Made by a program: the position numbers and the translations under genes. This document shows, one piece after another, positions 31,710-40,477 of a stretch of 64,000 bases of DNA (position 1 is its first letter; each line of letters starts with the position of its first letter). The notes beneath the pieces were generated by a model that saw nothing but the letters and a program-made list of their open reading frames with translations, was not told the DNA's origin and made no database searches. The DNA lies in NCBI GenBank assembly GCA_020831525.1, contig JAFIGH010000008.1, forward strand, positions 1 through 64,000. Reading direction: 5' to 3'. Source of the DNA: Opitutales bacterium. GTDB lineage: Bacteria; Verrucomicrobiota; Verrucomicrobiia; Opitutales; Oceanipulchritudinaceae.

Positions 31710-32341
31710 AGACGGCACAGCCCATACCCGGCCCCGCTCTGCCGCGCTGCCTCGCCGTAAAAGCCGCCGCGCTTGTCGGCATGCCCGCCGCCCTCGCCGC
31801 GGAGACCCAACTGTTCGACATCCGCGACCCGCTGCGCATCTGGACGCGCCTCGAGTGGTATTTTGTCCTCGGCGGTATCGCCGCTGCCGCACTCCTCGTC
31901 CTTCTTTACCTCCGCCTCCGCAAGCGGCGGGAAGCCGCGGCAGTCCAGTCCATCCGCATCCCCACAGCCTTCGACATCGCGCGCGAGGCGCTGGAGCGGC
32001 TCGAACGCGAGTCCGCCGCAATGACGGCGGAAGCCTTTTCGGTGAACGCCTCGCGTGTCCTGCGCGTCTTCATCGAAGACACCCTGAACCTCCCCGCAAC
32101 CGAACGCACGACGGAGGAATTTTTGCGCGAATTTCAAGACGAAGCGACGATGGACGCACCCGCCCGCCATGCGCTTGAGGCCTTCCTCGAGCAATGCGAT
32201 CTCGCCAAATTCGGACGCCAGGACCTCTCCGCCGAGGCGCGGGCGGGCCTGCTCGCCAACGCCCGCGCGTTTGTCGACGCCGTGGAGCGCGCCCGCCGTC
32301 CACAACCCGGCGCCGCCGAAAACGCCGCCGCCCCCGCATGA
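31706..32341 (+). CDS. DUF4381-like membrane protein of the Bat cluster
   Basis: 211 residues. One membrane helix (residues 51-70, WYFVLGGIAAAALLVLLYLR) is preceded by a hydrophobic stretch that may be a signal. A cytosolic helical domain follows (TAFDIAREALERLERESAAM; FSVNASRVLRVFIEDTLNLP). This arrangement and its place between DUF58 and BatA fit DUF4381. Both ends overlap neighbours by 4 bp, implying translational coupling. Confidence 0.75.
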   Translation: MKTAQPIPGPALPRCLAVKAAALVGMPAALAAETQLFDIRDPLRIWTRLEWYFVLGGIAAAALLVLLYLRLRKRREAAAVQSIRIPTAFDIAREALERLERESAAMTAEAFSVNASRVLRVFIEDTLNLPATERTTEEFLREFQDEATMDAPARHALEAFLEQCDLAKFGRQDLSAEARAGLLANARAFVDAVERARRPQPGAAENAAAPA

Positions 32342-33366
32342 TCTTCCGATTCGACAGTCCGGAGTGGCTCTGGCTTCTCCTTCTCCTTCCTCTTCTTGCC
32401 GTCCTGCACGGCAAGGCGGGCAAGACGGCGGCGTTGCGCTTCTCCGCCGTGGCTATCGTGCGGCAAGTATCGGCCTGCGTGCGGGCCAGCGCCGGACGCC
32501 TCTCCATCGGCGCACGGCTCCTCACCATCGTGCTTCTCATCCTCGCACTCGCACGGCCGCAGGCGGGCGATGAGATCGCGCGCATCGATGAAAGCGGTAT
32601 CGACATCATGATTACGGTCGACCTCTCCGGCTCCATGTGGGCGCACGACTTCGAGATGGAGGGCGAGTACCTCGACCGCCTCACCGTTGTAAAAAAGGTG
32701 CTACGCGAGTTCGTGGAGAGGCGCGCGGGCGACCGCATGGGTCTCATCGCCTTTGCCGGCGAAGCCTACCTCGCCTCGCCCCTCACTCTCGACCACCGCT
32801 GGATCCTTCGCCGCGTCGAACAACTGGAGTTGGGCACCGTCATCGACGGCACCGCCATCGGTACCGCGCTCGCCACAAGCATCCGCCGCCTGCGCGACCG
32901 CGACTCGCCCTCGCGCATCATCGTCCTCCTCACCGACGGCGCGAACAACCGCGGCCAGATCGAGCCCCTGCAAGCGGCGGAAGCCGCCGCCGCGCACGGC
33001 ATCCGGGTGTACACCGTCGGTGTCGGGCGCGAGGGCATCGTGCCCTTCCCCGCCCAGTTCAATGAAAACCGCCAACCCGTGCGCCGACCCGACGGCAGCA
33101 TTCCGTTCGCCCGAGTACGCTCCGACATCGACCTGCCGACGCTCGAAAAAATCGCCGAAATGACGGGCGGTGCTTATTTCCACGCCACCGACACCGAACA
33201 ACTCCAGCGCATCTACGCCGAAATCGATGAACTGGAGCGCGACGAAATCGCCCTCGAGGTGCGCCGCCTCTTCCGCGACATTTTCTGGATCCCCCTCGCC
33301 GCCGCCCTCGGTATTCTCGCCCTCGAAGTCATCCTCTTCAACACGCGCTACCGGCGCCTCCCCTGA
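32338..33366 (+). CDS. batA: BatA-like VWA-domain membrane protein
   Basis: 342 residues from the ATG at 32338. Two N-terminal helices (SPEWLWLLLLLPLLAVL and LLTIVLLILALARPQ) precede a VWA domain with MIDAS DLSGS at 95-99, TDGANNRG and a C-terminal helix (FWIPLAAALGILALEVILF). The topology matches BatA. Bat proteins are tied to aerotolerance in Bacteroides and to envelope stress elsewhere. Coupled by ATGA to the gene before. Confidence 0.9.
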   Translation: MIFRFDSPEWLWLLLLLPLLAVLHGKAGKTAALRFSAVAIVRQVSACVRASAGRLSIGARLLTIVLLILALARPQAGDEIARIDESGIDIMITVDLSGSMWAHDFEMEGEYLDRLTVVKKVLREFVERRAGDRMGLIAFAGEAYLASPLTLDHRWILRRVEQLELGTVIDGTAIGTALATSIRRLRDRDSPSRIIVLLTDGANNRGQIEPLQAAEAAAAHGIRVYTVGVGREGIVPFPAQFNENRQPVRRPDGSIPFARVRSDIDLPTLEKIAEMTGGAYFHATDTEQLQRIYAEIDELERDEIALEVRRLFRDIFWIPLAAALGILALEVILFNTRYRRLP

Positions 33367-33374
33367 GTTCCGCA

Positions 33375-36095
33375 ATGCAGTTCGCGTATCCGGAAATCCT
33401 CTACGCTGTCGTTCCCGCCGTTTTCGTCACCGCCCTCTTTCTCTGGTGGGCGGAGCAGCGCACCCACGCGCGCCTGAGCGCGTTCGCGGCGTCCCCCCTC
33501 CTCGCCGACCTCGCCGCCAGCGCGAGCCCGCGCCGCCGGACGGCTAAGGCCGTGCTCACCGTCCTCGCTGTCGCCCTCCTCGGCACCGCCCTCGCCCGTC
33601 CGCAATGGGGCGTCGTTTACGAAGAGACGGAAGGCCACGGCGTTGACATCATGATCGCCCTCGACACCTCGCGCAGCATGCTCGCGGAGGACGTCCGCCC
33701 CAACCGCCTAGAGCGCGCCAAGCTCTCTATTGTCGACCTCGTCAACAATCTGCGCGGGGACCGCGTGGGGCTCATCGCCTTCGCCGGGCGGGCATTCCTG
33801 CAAGTGCCGCTCACACTCGATTACGACGCCTTCCGCAACACCCTTGGAATTATCGACACAGAGATTATCCCCGTTCCGGGCACGGATATCGGCGGTGCCA
33901 TCCGCGAGGCCCGCGAAGCCATGCGCGATGAGCGCAACCACCGTATCCTCGTCCTCATTACCGACGGCGAAGACCTCGAAGCCCGCGCGCGGCAGGAGAC
34001 CCGCCGCGCGGCGGCGGAGGGCTTTGTCATCTACACGGTCGGGGTAGGCAGTCCGGAGGGCGCGCGCATCCCCGTCACGCGGCCGGACGGCACCCGTGAC
34101 TACCACCGCGACATCAACGGCGAGATTGTCGTCACCCGACTCGACGAAGACACCCTCGTCGACATCGCAGCGGAGACCGGAGGCGTCTACATGAACCTTG
34201 GTTCCGGCGAAGGACTCGAAGCCGTCTACGCGCGCATCGTTGAGACGATCCCGCCCGAGGATCTGGGCACGCGCCTGCAAGCCATTCCCATCGAACGCTA
34301 CCAATGGTTCGCCGCCCTCGCGCTCGCCCTTCTCGCCGTCGAGCGTCTCATCTCCACACGGCGGCGGACATCCGCTCCCGTCCCGGCCGCAGCGGTTCTC
34401 TTTTTTGCCTGTCTGCTCGCGCTGCCCGCGCCCGCGCAGGGCGACACGCTGGAGGGCCGCCGCCTCTTCGACCGCGGCGAATTTGCCGCTTCCGCCGAAG
34501 CCTATGCCCGTGCCCTCGAGCGGCGCCCCGAAGACGCCTCCCTCCACTACAACCACGGTGTGAGCCTGTACCGGTCGGAGGACTACATCGGCGCCCGCCG
34601 TGCCTTCGACCGTGCCCTCTCCCTCGGCACACCCGAAGTGCAGGAGCGCGCCTTCTTCAACCTCGGCAACACTCTCTACCGTCTCGGCGAACGCGCGCTT
34701 GAGGAGGGCGATGTGGCGGCGGCCCGCGATCTCTGGGCCTCCGCCCTCGACAACTACGGCAACACCCTCGAGCTCAACCCGGAGGCCGCCGACGCCGCCG
34801 CCAACGAAGAAGCGGTGCGCCGCGACATCGCCAACATCACCCGCCACCTGCGTGTCGCCGTCCACCCTCCCGAAGGCGGCACCGTGGAGGGCGGCGGCGC
34901 CTTTGCGCGCGGCAACGAAGTTCCCGTGCGCGCCCGTGCCAACGACGGGTGGCACTTCCGCGCATGGGCGGGCGACGGCGTCGACGATCCCGAAAGCGAG
35001 CAGACAACCGTCACCCTCGACCAAGACCGCGAGATCGCCGCCGTCTTCGTCAAAGTATGGAACCTCACCGTGGAATCGGCCGACCCCGAACTCGGCACGG
35101 CGGGGACCTCCGGCGTCTACGAAGAAGGCGCCGACGTTCCCATCGAGGCGGAGGCCTTCGACTACTATGCCTTCACCCACTGGGAAGGCGACGGCCTCGA
35201 AATCGCCGATCCGGAAGCCGCGCAGACGACCGTCCGCCTCTCGCAGGACGCCCGCGTGCGCGCCCACTTCGTCGATGCCTACAGGCTCGATGTCTCGGTG
35301 GAGCCGGAGATCGGCGGCTTCGTGTGGGAGAGCGGCTTTTTCCGGGTAAACAGCGACCAGCCGGTCCTCGCCCAACCGCGCGGCGGTTTCCGCTTCGAGC
35401 ATTGGCGCGGCGAGGGTGCGGCTGATCCAGCCGCCCCGGAGACCAACGTCGCCATGACGGAGGACCGCCGTTTGACCGCCGTGATGGAACGCGAATGGTC
35501 GCTTATTCTCATTCCTGTGGAAGAGGACAGCGGTTTCGTCGAAGGCGGCGGCGATTTCCCCGTAGGCACCCGCACACCGGTCAACGCCGTCCCCAACGAA
35601 GGTTTCACCTTCGAGCGGTGGGAAGGGCCGGGCGTGGACGATCCTATTGCCAAATCCACCCACGTCACCGTGCAGAGCACGGAACACGATCTCTACGCCA
35701 TCTTCCGCCGCGAAGACAGCGACAACGATTCGGAAGACGAAGATGAGTCCGAAGAAGATTCGCCCGAGAGCGATCCGGACGGCCAACCGGAAGACGACGA
35801 CGAAGACAGGGACGACGCCGACCAAGACGAGGAAGAGCAAGAACCGGAGGAACCGGAGCCCGAGGAAGAGCAGCCCGAGGAAGAAGAAGAACCCGCCGAC
35901 GAGGAGGAGCGCGAAGACGAGGCCGAACCTGAACCGGAAGACGCCGAAGAACAACCCGCGCCCGAAGCCCCCGTCGGACTCACCCCCGAGGAAGCCGACC
36001 AAATCCTCAACCTCCTCGACCCCACCGACCGCATCCTTCCACTCACCGACGACACCGTCGACCCCGCCGACCGCACCACCGGCCGCGACTGGTGA
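33375..36095 (+). CDS. batB: BatB-BatC fusion: VWA + TPR + four InlB-like repeats + acidic tail
   Basis: 906 residues, roughly double the size of BatB. Two N-terminal helices; VWA with MIDAS DTSRS at 97-101; helices at 311-325 and 336-353; TPR units at 357-480. Then come four beta repeats at 491-559, 562-633, 637-705 and 708-777, each with an aromatic-W-x-G-x-G motif (RAWAGDGVDDP, THWEGDGLEIADP, EHWRGEGAADP, ERWEGPGVDDP) like divergent InlB B-repeats. An Asp/Glu-rich tail spans 780-858, followed by a short C-terminal segment. The VWA and TPR parts are the usual BatB and BatC; the repeats and tail are extra. Confidence 0.88.
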   Translation: MQFAYPEILYAVVPAVFVTALFLWWAEQRTHARLSAFAASPLLADLAASASPRRRTAKAVLTVLAVALLGTALARPQWGVVYEETEGHGVDIMIALDTSRSMLAEDVRPNRLERAKLSIVDLVNNLRGDRVGLIAFAGRAFLQVPLTLDYDAFRNTLGIIDTEIIPVPGTDIGGAIREAREAMRDERNHRILVLITDGEDLEARARQETRRAAAEGFVIYTVGVGSPEGARIPVTRPDGTRDYHRDINGEIVVTRLDEDTLVDIAAETGGVYMNLGSGEGLEAVYARIVETIPPEDLGTRLQAIPIERYQWFAALALALLAVERLISTRRRTSAPVPAAAVLFFACLLALPAPAQGDTLEGRRLFDRGEFAASAEAYARALERRPEDASLHYNHGVSLYRSEDYIGARRAFDRALSLGTPEVQERAFFNLGNTLYRLGERALEEGDVAAARDLWASALDNYGNTLELNPEAADAAANEEAVRRDIANITRHLRVAVHPPEGGTVEGGGAFARGNEVPVRARANDGWHFRAWAGDGVDDPESEQTTVTLDQDREIAAVFVKVWNLTVESADPELGTAGTSGVYEEGADVPIEAEAFDYYAFTHWEGDGLEIADPEAAQTTVRLSQDARVRAHFVDAYRLDVSVEPEIGGFVWESGFFRVNSDQPVLAQPRGGFRFEHWRGEGAADPAAPETNVAMTEDRRLTAVMEREWSLILIPVEEDSGFVEGGGDFPVGTRTPVNAVPNEGFTFERWEGPGVDDPIAKSTHVTVQSTEHDLYAIFRREDSDNDSEDEDESEEDSPESDPDGQPEDDDEDRDDADQDEEEQEPEEPEPEEEQPEEEEEPADEEEREDEAEPEPEDAEEQPAPEAPVGLTPEEADQILNLLDPTDRILPLTDDTVDPADRTTGRDW

Positions 36096-36150
36096 TACCT
36101 CCCGCCGCGCGGCTTGCCACAGTTGCTTCCATGTGTAGAGTTTCCGGATC

Positions 36151-36354
36151 ATGCCGACAGTCGTTTCCAGTACAGCCGGTTCGGACACCACGCTATGGAC
36201 GACCGACGGCGAATACCTCACCGAGTTTGCTTCGGGCGAAGCGGAAGTGCGTAGCCGTGTCTTCAAGGGACTCGTCCTCCGCCGCGAGTGGCTCGACCCC
36301 AAGGCCCTCCCCGATGTCGAAGCCTGCCTGCGCGAAGCGGAAGGCAAAGCCTGA
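36151..36354 (+). CDS. Small protein, possible remnant of a Uma2-type nuclease
   Basis: 67 residues. The stretch YLTEFASGEAEVRSRVFKGL followed by VLRREWL recalls the C-terminal end of Uma2/DUF820 nuclease-fold proteins (SxxFPGLxLxxxxLW), but the catalytic half is missing. It sits between the BatB fusion and BatD, where neither gene is expected, and is followed by a 31-bp repeat array. It may be a decayed insertion or a genuine short protein. Confidence in the family is low. Confidence 0.4.
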   Translation: MPTVVSSTAGSDTTLWTTDGEYLTEFASGEAEVRSRVFKGLVLRREWLDPKALPDVEACLREAEGKA

Positions 36355-36363
36355 TTCACCGTC

Positions 36364-36443
36364 ACCGGAGAGGGGACATTCCTGTCCCCGGTCCACCGGA
36401 GAGGGGACATTCCTGTCCCCGGTCCGCCGGAGAGGGGACATTG
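36364..36443. repeat. 31-bp direct repeat, three copies, each a hairpin
   Basis: AGGGGACATT starts at 36371, 36402 and 36433 (period 31). Copies 1 and 2 contain the perfect hairpin GGGGAC-ATTCCT-GTCCCC; copy 3 is degraded on its 3' side. The array lies in the gap between the small ORF and batD. Confidence 0.85.
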
Positions 36444-36549
36444 CCTCCGGCCATCGGCGCTTCGCATCCGTCCCCTCCCCGGCGTGGCGGTTGACAAGGC
36501 TGACCTTCCGAAACAACAACGGTATTCATGATTGAGTGGTCAAACGGGT

Positions 36550-38337
36550 ATGGTCGTTGATAAGGCAAAGCGTTTGTTCCGGGCGTTCGCGGCGGCGGCG
36601 CTCGTCTGTCTCTGCACAGCCTCGTGGGTGCATGCGGAAGGGGTCAGTGTATCCGCCTCGGTCGAGCCGCGGGAGATTTCCGTGGGCCAGTCGGCGGTAT
36701 ATATGATCCGCCTCGTCAATACACGCACCGCGCCGGACCTTGACCCGCCGCAGGTGGAGGGGCTCACCTTCGATTCGCCCGGCCAGCGTTCGATGACGAA
36801 TATCGTCAACTTCGAGCGCCGCGATGAACTGCAGCTCACTTTCCGCGTCACGGCGGAGGAAGAAGGCGTCTACCGTATTCCGGGCCGCACGCTCAAAATT
36901 CGGGGCGAAGAGTACACCGTGGAGGAGGTGGTCCTGCGGGTAACACCCATGGACGCGTCCCTTCGGAATCTTTTCGAACTCGTGCTGGAGCGGCCCGAGC
37001 GACCGCTCTACATCGGCGAAGCCGTGCCCGCCACGCTCAAGCTGCGTCTGCGCGAGGACGTGCGGGCAAGTCTCGGCGGGGCACCCGAACGCTCGGGCGA
37101 TGCTTTTGTCCAAAGCGAGTGGACGCGCGAGCCCCGCCAAGGGACGGAGACCGTCGGCGGGCGGCGGTTCCGCTTCGCGGCGTGGGATGTCGTCCTCAAC
37201 CCCGTCCGCGCCGGCACGCAGACCCTCCGCTACCGGCTGCCGCTCGTCTACGAAAACCCGGACCGCATGGAGCGGGATTTCTTCGGCCGCCCGCGCCCGC
37301 AACAGGATCGCACGACCCTCACCACGGGGACCCTCGAAATCGATGTGCGCCATCCCCCGGCGGAGAACCGTCCCGACGCCTTCCGCGATGCTATCGGACG
37401 ATTCGAGGTGGATGCCGCCCTGAGCGAACGCACCGTGCGCGCGGGCGAACCCGTCACCCTGACCGTCTCCCTCACCGGGCGGGGCAACTTCGAGCGCATG
37501 GGAGCGCCCGAACTCGGCGAAGCACCCGGCTGGCGCGTCTATCCGCCGCGCACACGGTTCGAGGCGGACGACCGCGACCCGCGCGGTCTTTCCGGAACAA
37601 AGTTCTTTGAATATCTCATCATCCCGGAAAACGAAGAAGTGAGCCTCGTGCCCGAGTTCACCTTCGCGCACTTCGACCCCGACCGCAGACGCTACTACAC
37701 CACCATCTTCGATCCCGAGCCGGTGGAAGTGCTCCCCGGTATCCGGACGGGCCTCGCGGCGCGTGATTTCCGCCCGGTCGACGGAACGGGCCGCGAACTC
37801 GCACCGCCCGCCGCGCTCCGCCCGATCAAATCTCTCCCCGGCGGGTGGCGGGCCGCCCTCACGCCGCCGGTGGCAACCGTCCGGTTCTGGGCGGGCATGA
37901 CCGCACCGCTTCTCGCGCTCGGCGTCCTCGCGGTCTGGCTGCGCCGCCGGGAGCGCCTGCGAGCCGACTCCCGGCACATGCGCCTGCGCCACCTCACCCG
38001 CGCCGCGCGCGACAACCTCGCCCTCGCCGAAGCGGCCGCCCGCTCCGGCAACGCGCCCGCGTTCTACGCAGCCGCCCAGCGCACCCTGCAGGAAACAGCG
38101 GCGCGCTTGGACACGGAGCACCGTCAGCCGCACAGCCTCGTCGAACAGGAGGTGCGCGAACTCTTCCAGACGGCGGGCGGAGACGACGCTTTGGACACCT
38201 TTACCGCAACCGTCTTTCAGATCAGCGACGCGGGAAAATACGCCGGTGCGCTCCTCGAAGACCGCGACCTCGCCGAAGACGCCCGTGCGCTTCGCGACCA
38301 CATCGAGCGCATCTCCCGCAACAACGTACGCTCATGA
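36550..38337 (+). CDS. batD: BatD-like (oxygen tolerance) membrane protein
   Basis: 595 residues from the ATG at 36550; a TTG 18 bp upstream is in frame but less likely. Signal peptide LFRAFAAAALVCLCTASWVHA. Two or more Ig-like beta domains fill residues 30-430 (VSASVEPREISVGQSAVYMI; VDAALSERTVRAGEPVTLTV, the BatD repeat pattern). A membrane helix (GMTAPLLALGVLAVWLRRRE) leads to a cytosolic helical domain. It forms the periplasmic part of the Bat complex and is coupled to batE by a 4-bp overlap. Confidence 0.9.
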   Translation: MVVDKAKRLFRAFAAAALVCLCTASWVHAEGVSVSASVEPREISVGQSAVYMIRLVNTRTAPDLDPPQVEGLTFDSPGQRSMTNIVNFERRDELQLTFRVTAEEEGVYRIPGRTLKIRGEEYTVEEVVLRVTPMDASLRNLFELVLERPERPLYIGEAVPATLKLRLREDVRASLGGAPERSGDAFVQSEWTREPRQGTETVGGRRFRFAAWDVVLNPVRAGTQTLRYRLPLVYENPDRMERDFFGRPRPQQDRTTLTTGTLEIDVRHPPAENRPDAFRDAIGRFEVDAALSERTVRAGEPVTLTVSLTGRGNFERMGAPELGEAPGWRVYPPRTRFEADDRDPRGLSGTKFFEYLIIPENEEVSLVPEFTFAHFDPDRRRYYTTIFDPEPVEVLPGIRTGLAARDFRPVDGTGRELAPPAALRPIKSLPGGWRAALTPPVATVRFWAGMTAPLLALGVLAVWLRRRERLRADSRHMRLRHLTRAARDNLALAEAAARSGNAPAFYAAAQRTLQETAARLDTEHRQPHSLVEQEVRELFQTAGGDDALDTFTATVFQISDAGKYAGALLEDRDLAEDARALRDHIERISRNNVRS

Positions 38338-39086
38338 ATCCGCGTCCGAACCTCCTCATCCTGCTTTGCCTTGCCGCCGTTTTCGCCGCGCCCGCATCCG
38401 CGCAGGCCGACCGCGGAGAAGCCGAGCGCCTCTTCCAGACAGGCAACGTCTATTACGGCGAGGGCCGCTTTGAAGAAGCGCGCGAGGCCTACGAGCAGGC
38501 CCTCGCCTTCGGCCATTCCGCCGCTCTCCACTTCAACCTCGGCAACACCTATTTCCAGGAAGGCGACGCCGGCCGAGCCATTCTCCACTATATGCGCGCG
38601 CAGGCGCTGCGCCCGGGCGACCCAGACATCGCCGCCAACCTCCGCTTCGTCCGCGAGGCGGCAGGCGTCGATCCCCCGCCCGCGCAGCCCCTCTCCGCCT
38701 TCGCCGCCAGCCTGCCGCGCGCGGTGTGGACAGCGCTCGCCCTCGGCGGCATCTGGACTGCCGCCTTCGCCTTCCTCGTCTTTCCGCGCCTCGCCCGCGC
38801 CGGGCTCCTTTCCCGCCTCACCGGCGGCCTCGCGCTCGCCGCCGCCCTCACCGCGCTCGTCGCCCTCGCCGCCGACCGCGCCCACAGCGGTCTCGGCGTC
38901 GTCCTTGCGCCCGAGGCGAACCTCCGCGTCGCCCCCACCTCCGGCAGCCCCTCCGAGGCCACCGCACGCGCGGGCGAATCCGCCGCCCTCCGCGAGTCCC
39001 GCGAACGCTTCCACAACGTCCGCTTCCCCGACGGCCGCTCCGGCTTCCTCTCCCGCGAGGAGTTCGAGCCGGTGCACACGCGGTAA
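38334..39086 (+). CDS. batE: BatE-like TPR + SH3 protein
   Basis: 250 residues. Signal peptide (LLILLCLAAVFAAPASA), TPR units at 25-105 (AERLFQTGNVYYGEGRFEEA; LHFNLGNTYFQEGDAGRAI), two membrane helices (about 125-145 and 160-180) and a C-terminal SH3b-like domain (VVLAPEANLRVAPTSGSPSE). This is the standard BatE build. It is the last gene of the Bat cluster. Confidence 0.9.
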   Translation: MNPRPNLLILLCLAAVFAAPASAQADRGEAERLFQTGNVYYGEGRFEEAREAYEQALAFGHSAALHFNLGNTYFQEGDAGRAILHYMRAQALRPGDPDIAANLRFVREAAGVDPPPAQPLSAFAASLPRAVWTALALGGIWTAAFAFLVFPRLARAGLLSRLTGGLALAAALTALVALAADRAHSGLGVVLAPEANLRVAPTSGSPSEATARAGESAALRESRERFHNVRFPDGRSGFLSREEFEPVHTR

Positions 39087-39166
39087 CCCGGCCCGGCAGC
39101 CGGTGCAACAGCGCGGATCGAGACCTCCCGCGCCGCGACCCGTTTCCCCGCCCACCCCTCATTCCG

Positions 39167-39256
39167 CTGTCAACAATTATAACTGAGAGTTGTGTTTGCG
39201 CAAATAATTTAATTGTGGGAAATTTTAATCTGTCAATGATATTAATTGTGAGTTTA
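39167..39256 (+). promoter_or_regulatory. Array of a 27-bp AT-rich motif upstream of the C5 methyltransferase
   Basis: Two clear copies, 39167-39193 and 39230-39256, start CTGTCAA and end ACTGAGAGTTGT or ATTGTGAGTTTA. A weaker copy sits midway (around 39199-39225, TTAATTGTGGG), giving a spacing of about 31-32 bp. The surrounding 120 bp is far more AT-rich than the genome average. The same motif recurs at 48845-48935. It lies in the 328-bp gap between batE and the methyltransferase. Confidence 0.6.
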
Positions 39257-39264
39257 ATAAAACG

Positions 39265-39335
39265 TCGGCTACGGCGTCCCGAGTCTATTCGGTGACCATC
39301 GCGGCGCGCGTGTTCTTTTGGATAGCCGTAGCCGA
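39265..39335. repeat. Inverted repeat upstream of the C5 methyltransferase
   Basis: Perfect 11-bp arms TCGGCTACGGC (39265-39275) and GCCGTAGCCGA (39325-39335) separated by 49 bp, between the AT-rich motif array and the methyltransferase ATG. Confidence 0.65.
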
Positions 39336-39414
39336 TTTTCGTGATTCCAATCCTTCGCCGTGACCGCACCACGAGCATTGACCGCGCCGTGCCGCCGCCC
39401 ATGCTCGTCGGGCA

Positions 39415-40428
39415 ATGGGATTCTCCACGTTGGAACTGTGTGCGGGCGCGGGCGGACAAGCCATCGGCTTGGAACGCGCCGGTTTCGAATGCGCCGCCGC
39501 CGTTGAGATCGATCCGCACGCCTGCGCCACCCTGCGCGCCAACCGCCCGGCGTGGAACGTCCTTGAGGCCGACCTCCGCTCCTTTGACGCCCGCCCGTAC
39601 CGTGGCGTCGATCTTGTGGCGGGCGGCGTTCCCTGCCCGCCGTTTTCCGTAGCCGGCAAACAGCTCGGCGACGCCGACGAGCGCGACCTTTTTGCCGAAG
39701 CGCTCCGTGTCGTCGAGGAGGCGCTCCCGACAGCCGTGCTTTTGGAGAATGTTCCCGGTTTCGCTTCGGCAAAGTTCCTGGGCTACCGCCGCCGTCTCCT
39801 CGCGCGCGTCCATGCCATGGGCTACACGGCGGACTTCCGGGTGCTCAATGCATCCGGCTATGGTGTCCCGCAACTGCGCCCGCGCTTTGTCCTCGTGGCC
39901 CTGCGGGAGCGCTTTGCGGAGCGCTTCGAGTGGCCGCAGCCCGCGCCCTGCGAAACGACGGTCGGACGACTCCTCGCCGACCTCATGGGTGCCAACAACT
40001 GGCCCGGATGCGCGCGCTGGGTAGCCAAGGCGGACGGCATCGGCCCCACCATTGTGGGCGGATCGAAGAAACACGGCGGCGCCGACCTCGGCCCCACCCG
40101 CGCCAAGGCAAAATGGCTCGAACTGGGCGTCGACGGCAAGGGTGTCGCCGACGAAGCGCCCGCCGCCGATTTCCCTGTCGACGCCCTGCCCCGGTTGACC
40201 GTGCGGATGGTAGCCCGCTTGCAGGGGTTCCCCAACGATTGGGCGTTCGCGGGACGCAAGACCGCGGCCTACCGCCAAGTCGGCAACGCCTTCCCCGCCC
40301 CCGTCCCCGCCGCCGTGGCCGCAATGATCGCACGCGCCCTCGACGGAACGCGCTCCGTCCCCTACCGCTGCGAGGCCGGAGGACAGGTGTACCACTTCCA
40401 GCGGGGGCGGAAGTCGCTCACAGGGTGA
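39415..40428 (+). CDS. DNA (cytosine-5) methyltransferase
   Basis: 337 residues. All key motifs are present: I (LELCAGAGGQAIGLERAG), IV with the catalytic Cys74 in PCPPFSVAGK, VI (ENVPGF), VIII (QLRPRFVLVAL), IX/X (RLQGFPNDW; AYRQVGNAFPAPV). The target-recognition region (about 190-260) is compact. It forms 5-methylcytosine in a specific site and is probably the modification part of a type II R-M unit with the convergent nuclease gene 49 bp away. Confidence 0.93.
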   Translation: MGFSTLELCAGAGGQAIGLERAGFECAAAVEIDPHACATLRANRPAWNVLEADLRSFDARPYRGVDLVAGGVPCPPFSVAGKQLGDADERDLFAEALRVVEEALPTAVLLENVPGFASAKFLGYRRRLLARVHAMGYTADFRVLNASGYGVPQLRPRFVLVALRERFAERFEWPQPAPCETTVGRLLADLMGANNWPGCARWVAKADGIGPTIVGGSKKHGGADLGPTRAKAKWLELGVDGKGVADEAPAADFPVDALPRLTVRMVARLQGFPNDWAFAGRKTAAYRQVGNAFPAPVPAAVAAMIARALDGTRSVPYRCEAGGQVYHFQRGRKSLTG

Positions 40429-40477
40429 AGGTTGACGTTACGGAAAGTCATCGACACTCGGCTGCTGGCAGCGGTCG

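Noticed and set aside
33708-36497. A 929-codon minus-strand frame opposite the BatB fusion
   Set aside because: Codon-bias shadow of a gene with clear VWA and TPR motifs; it also crosses the repeat array.
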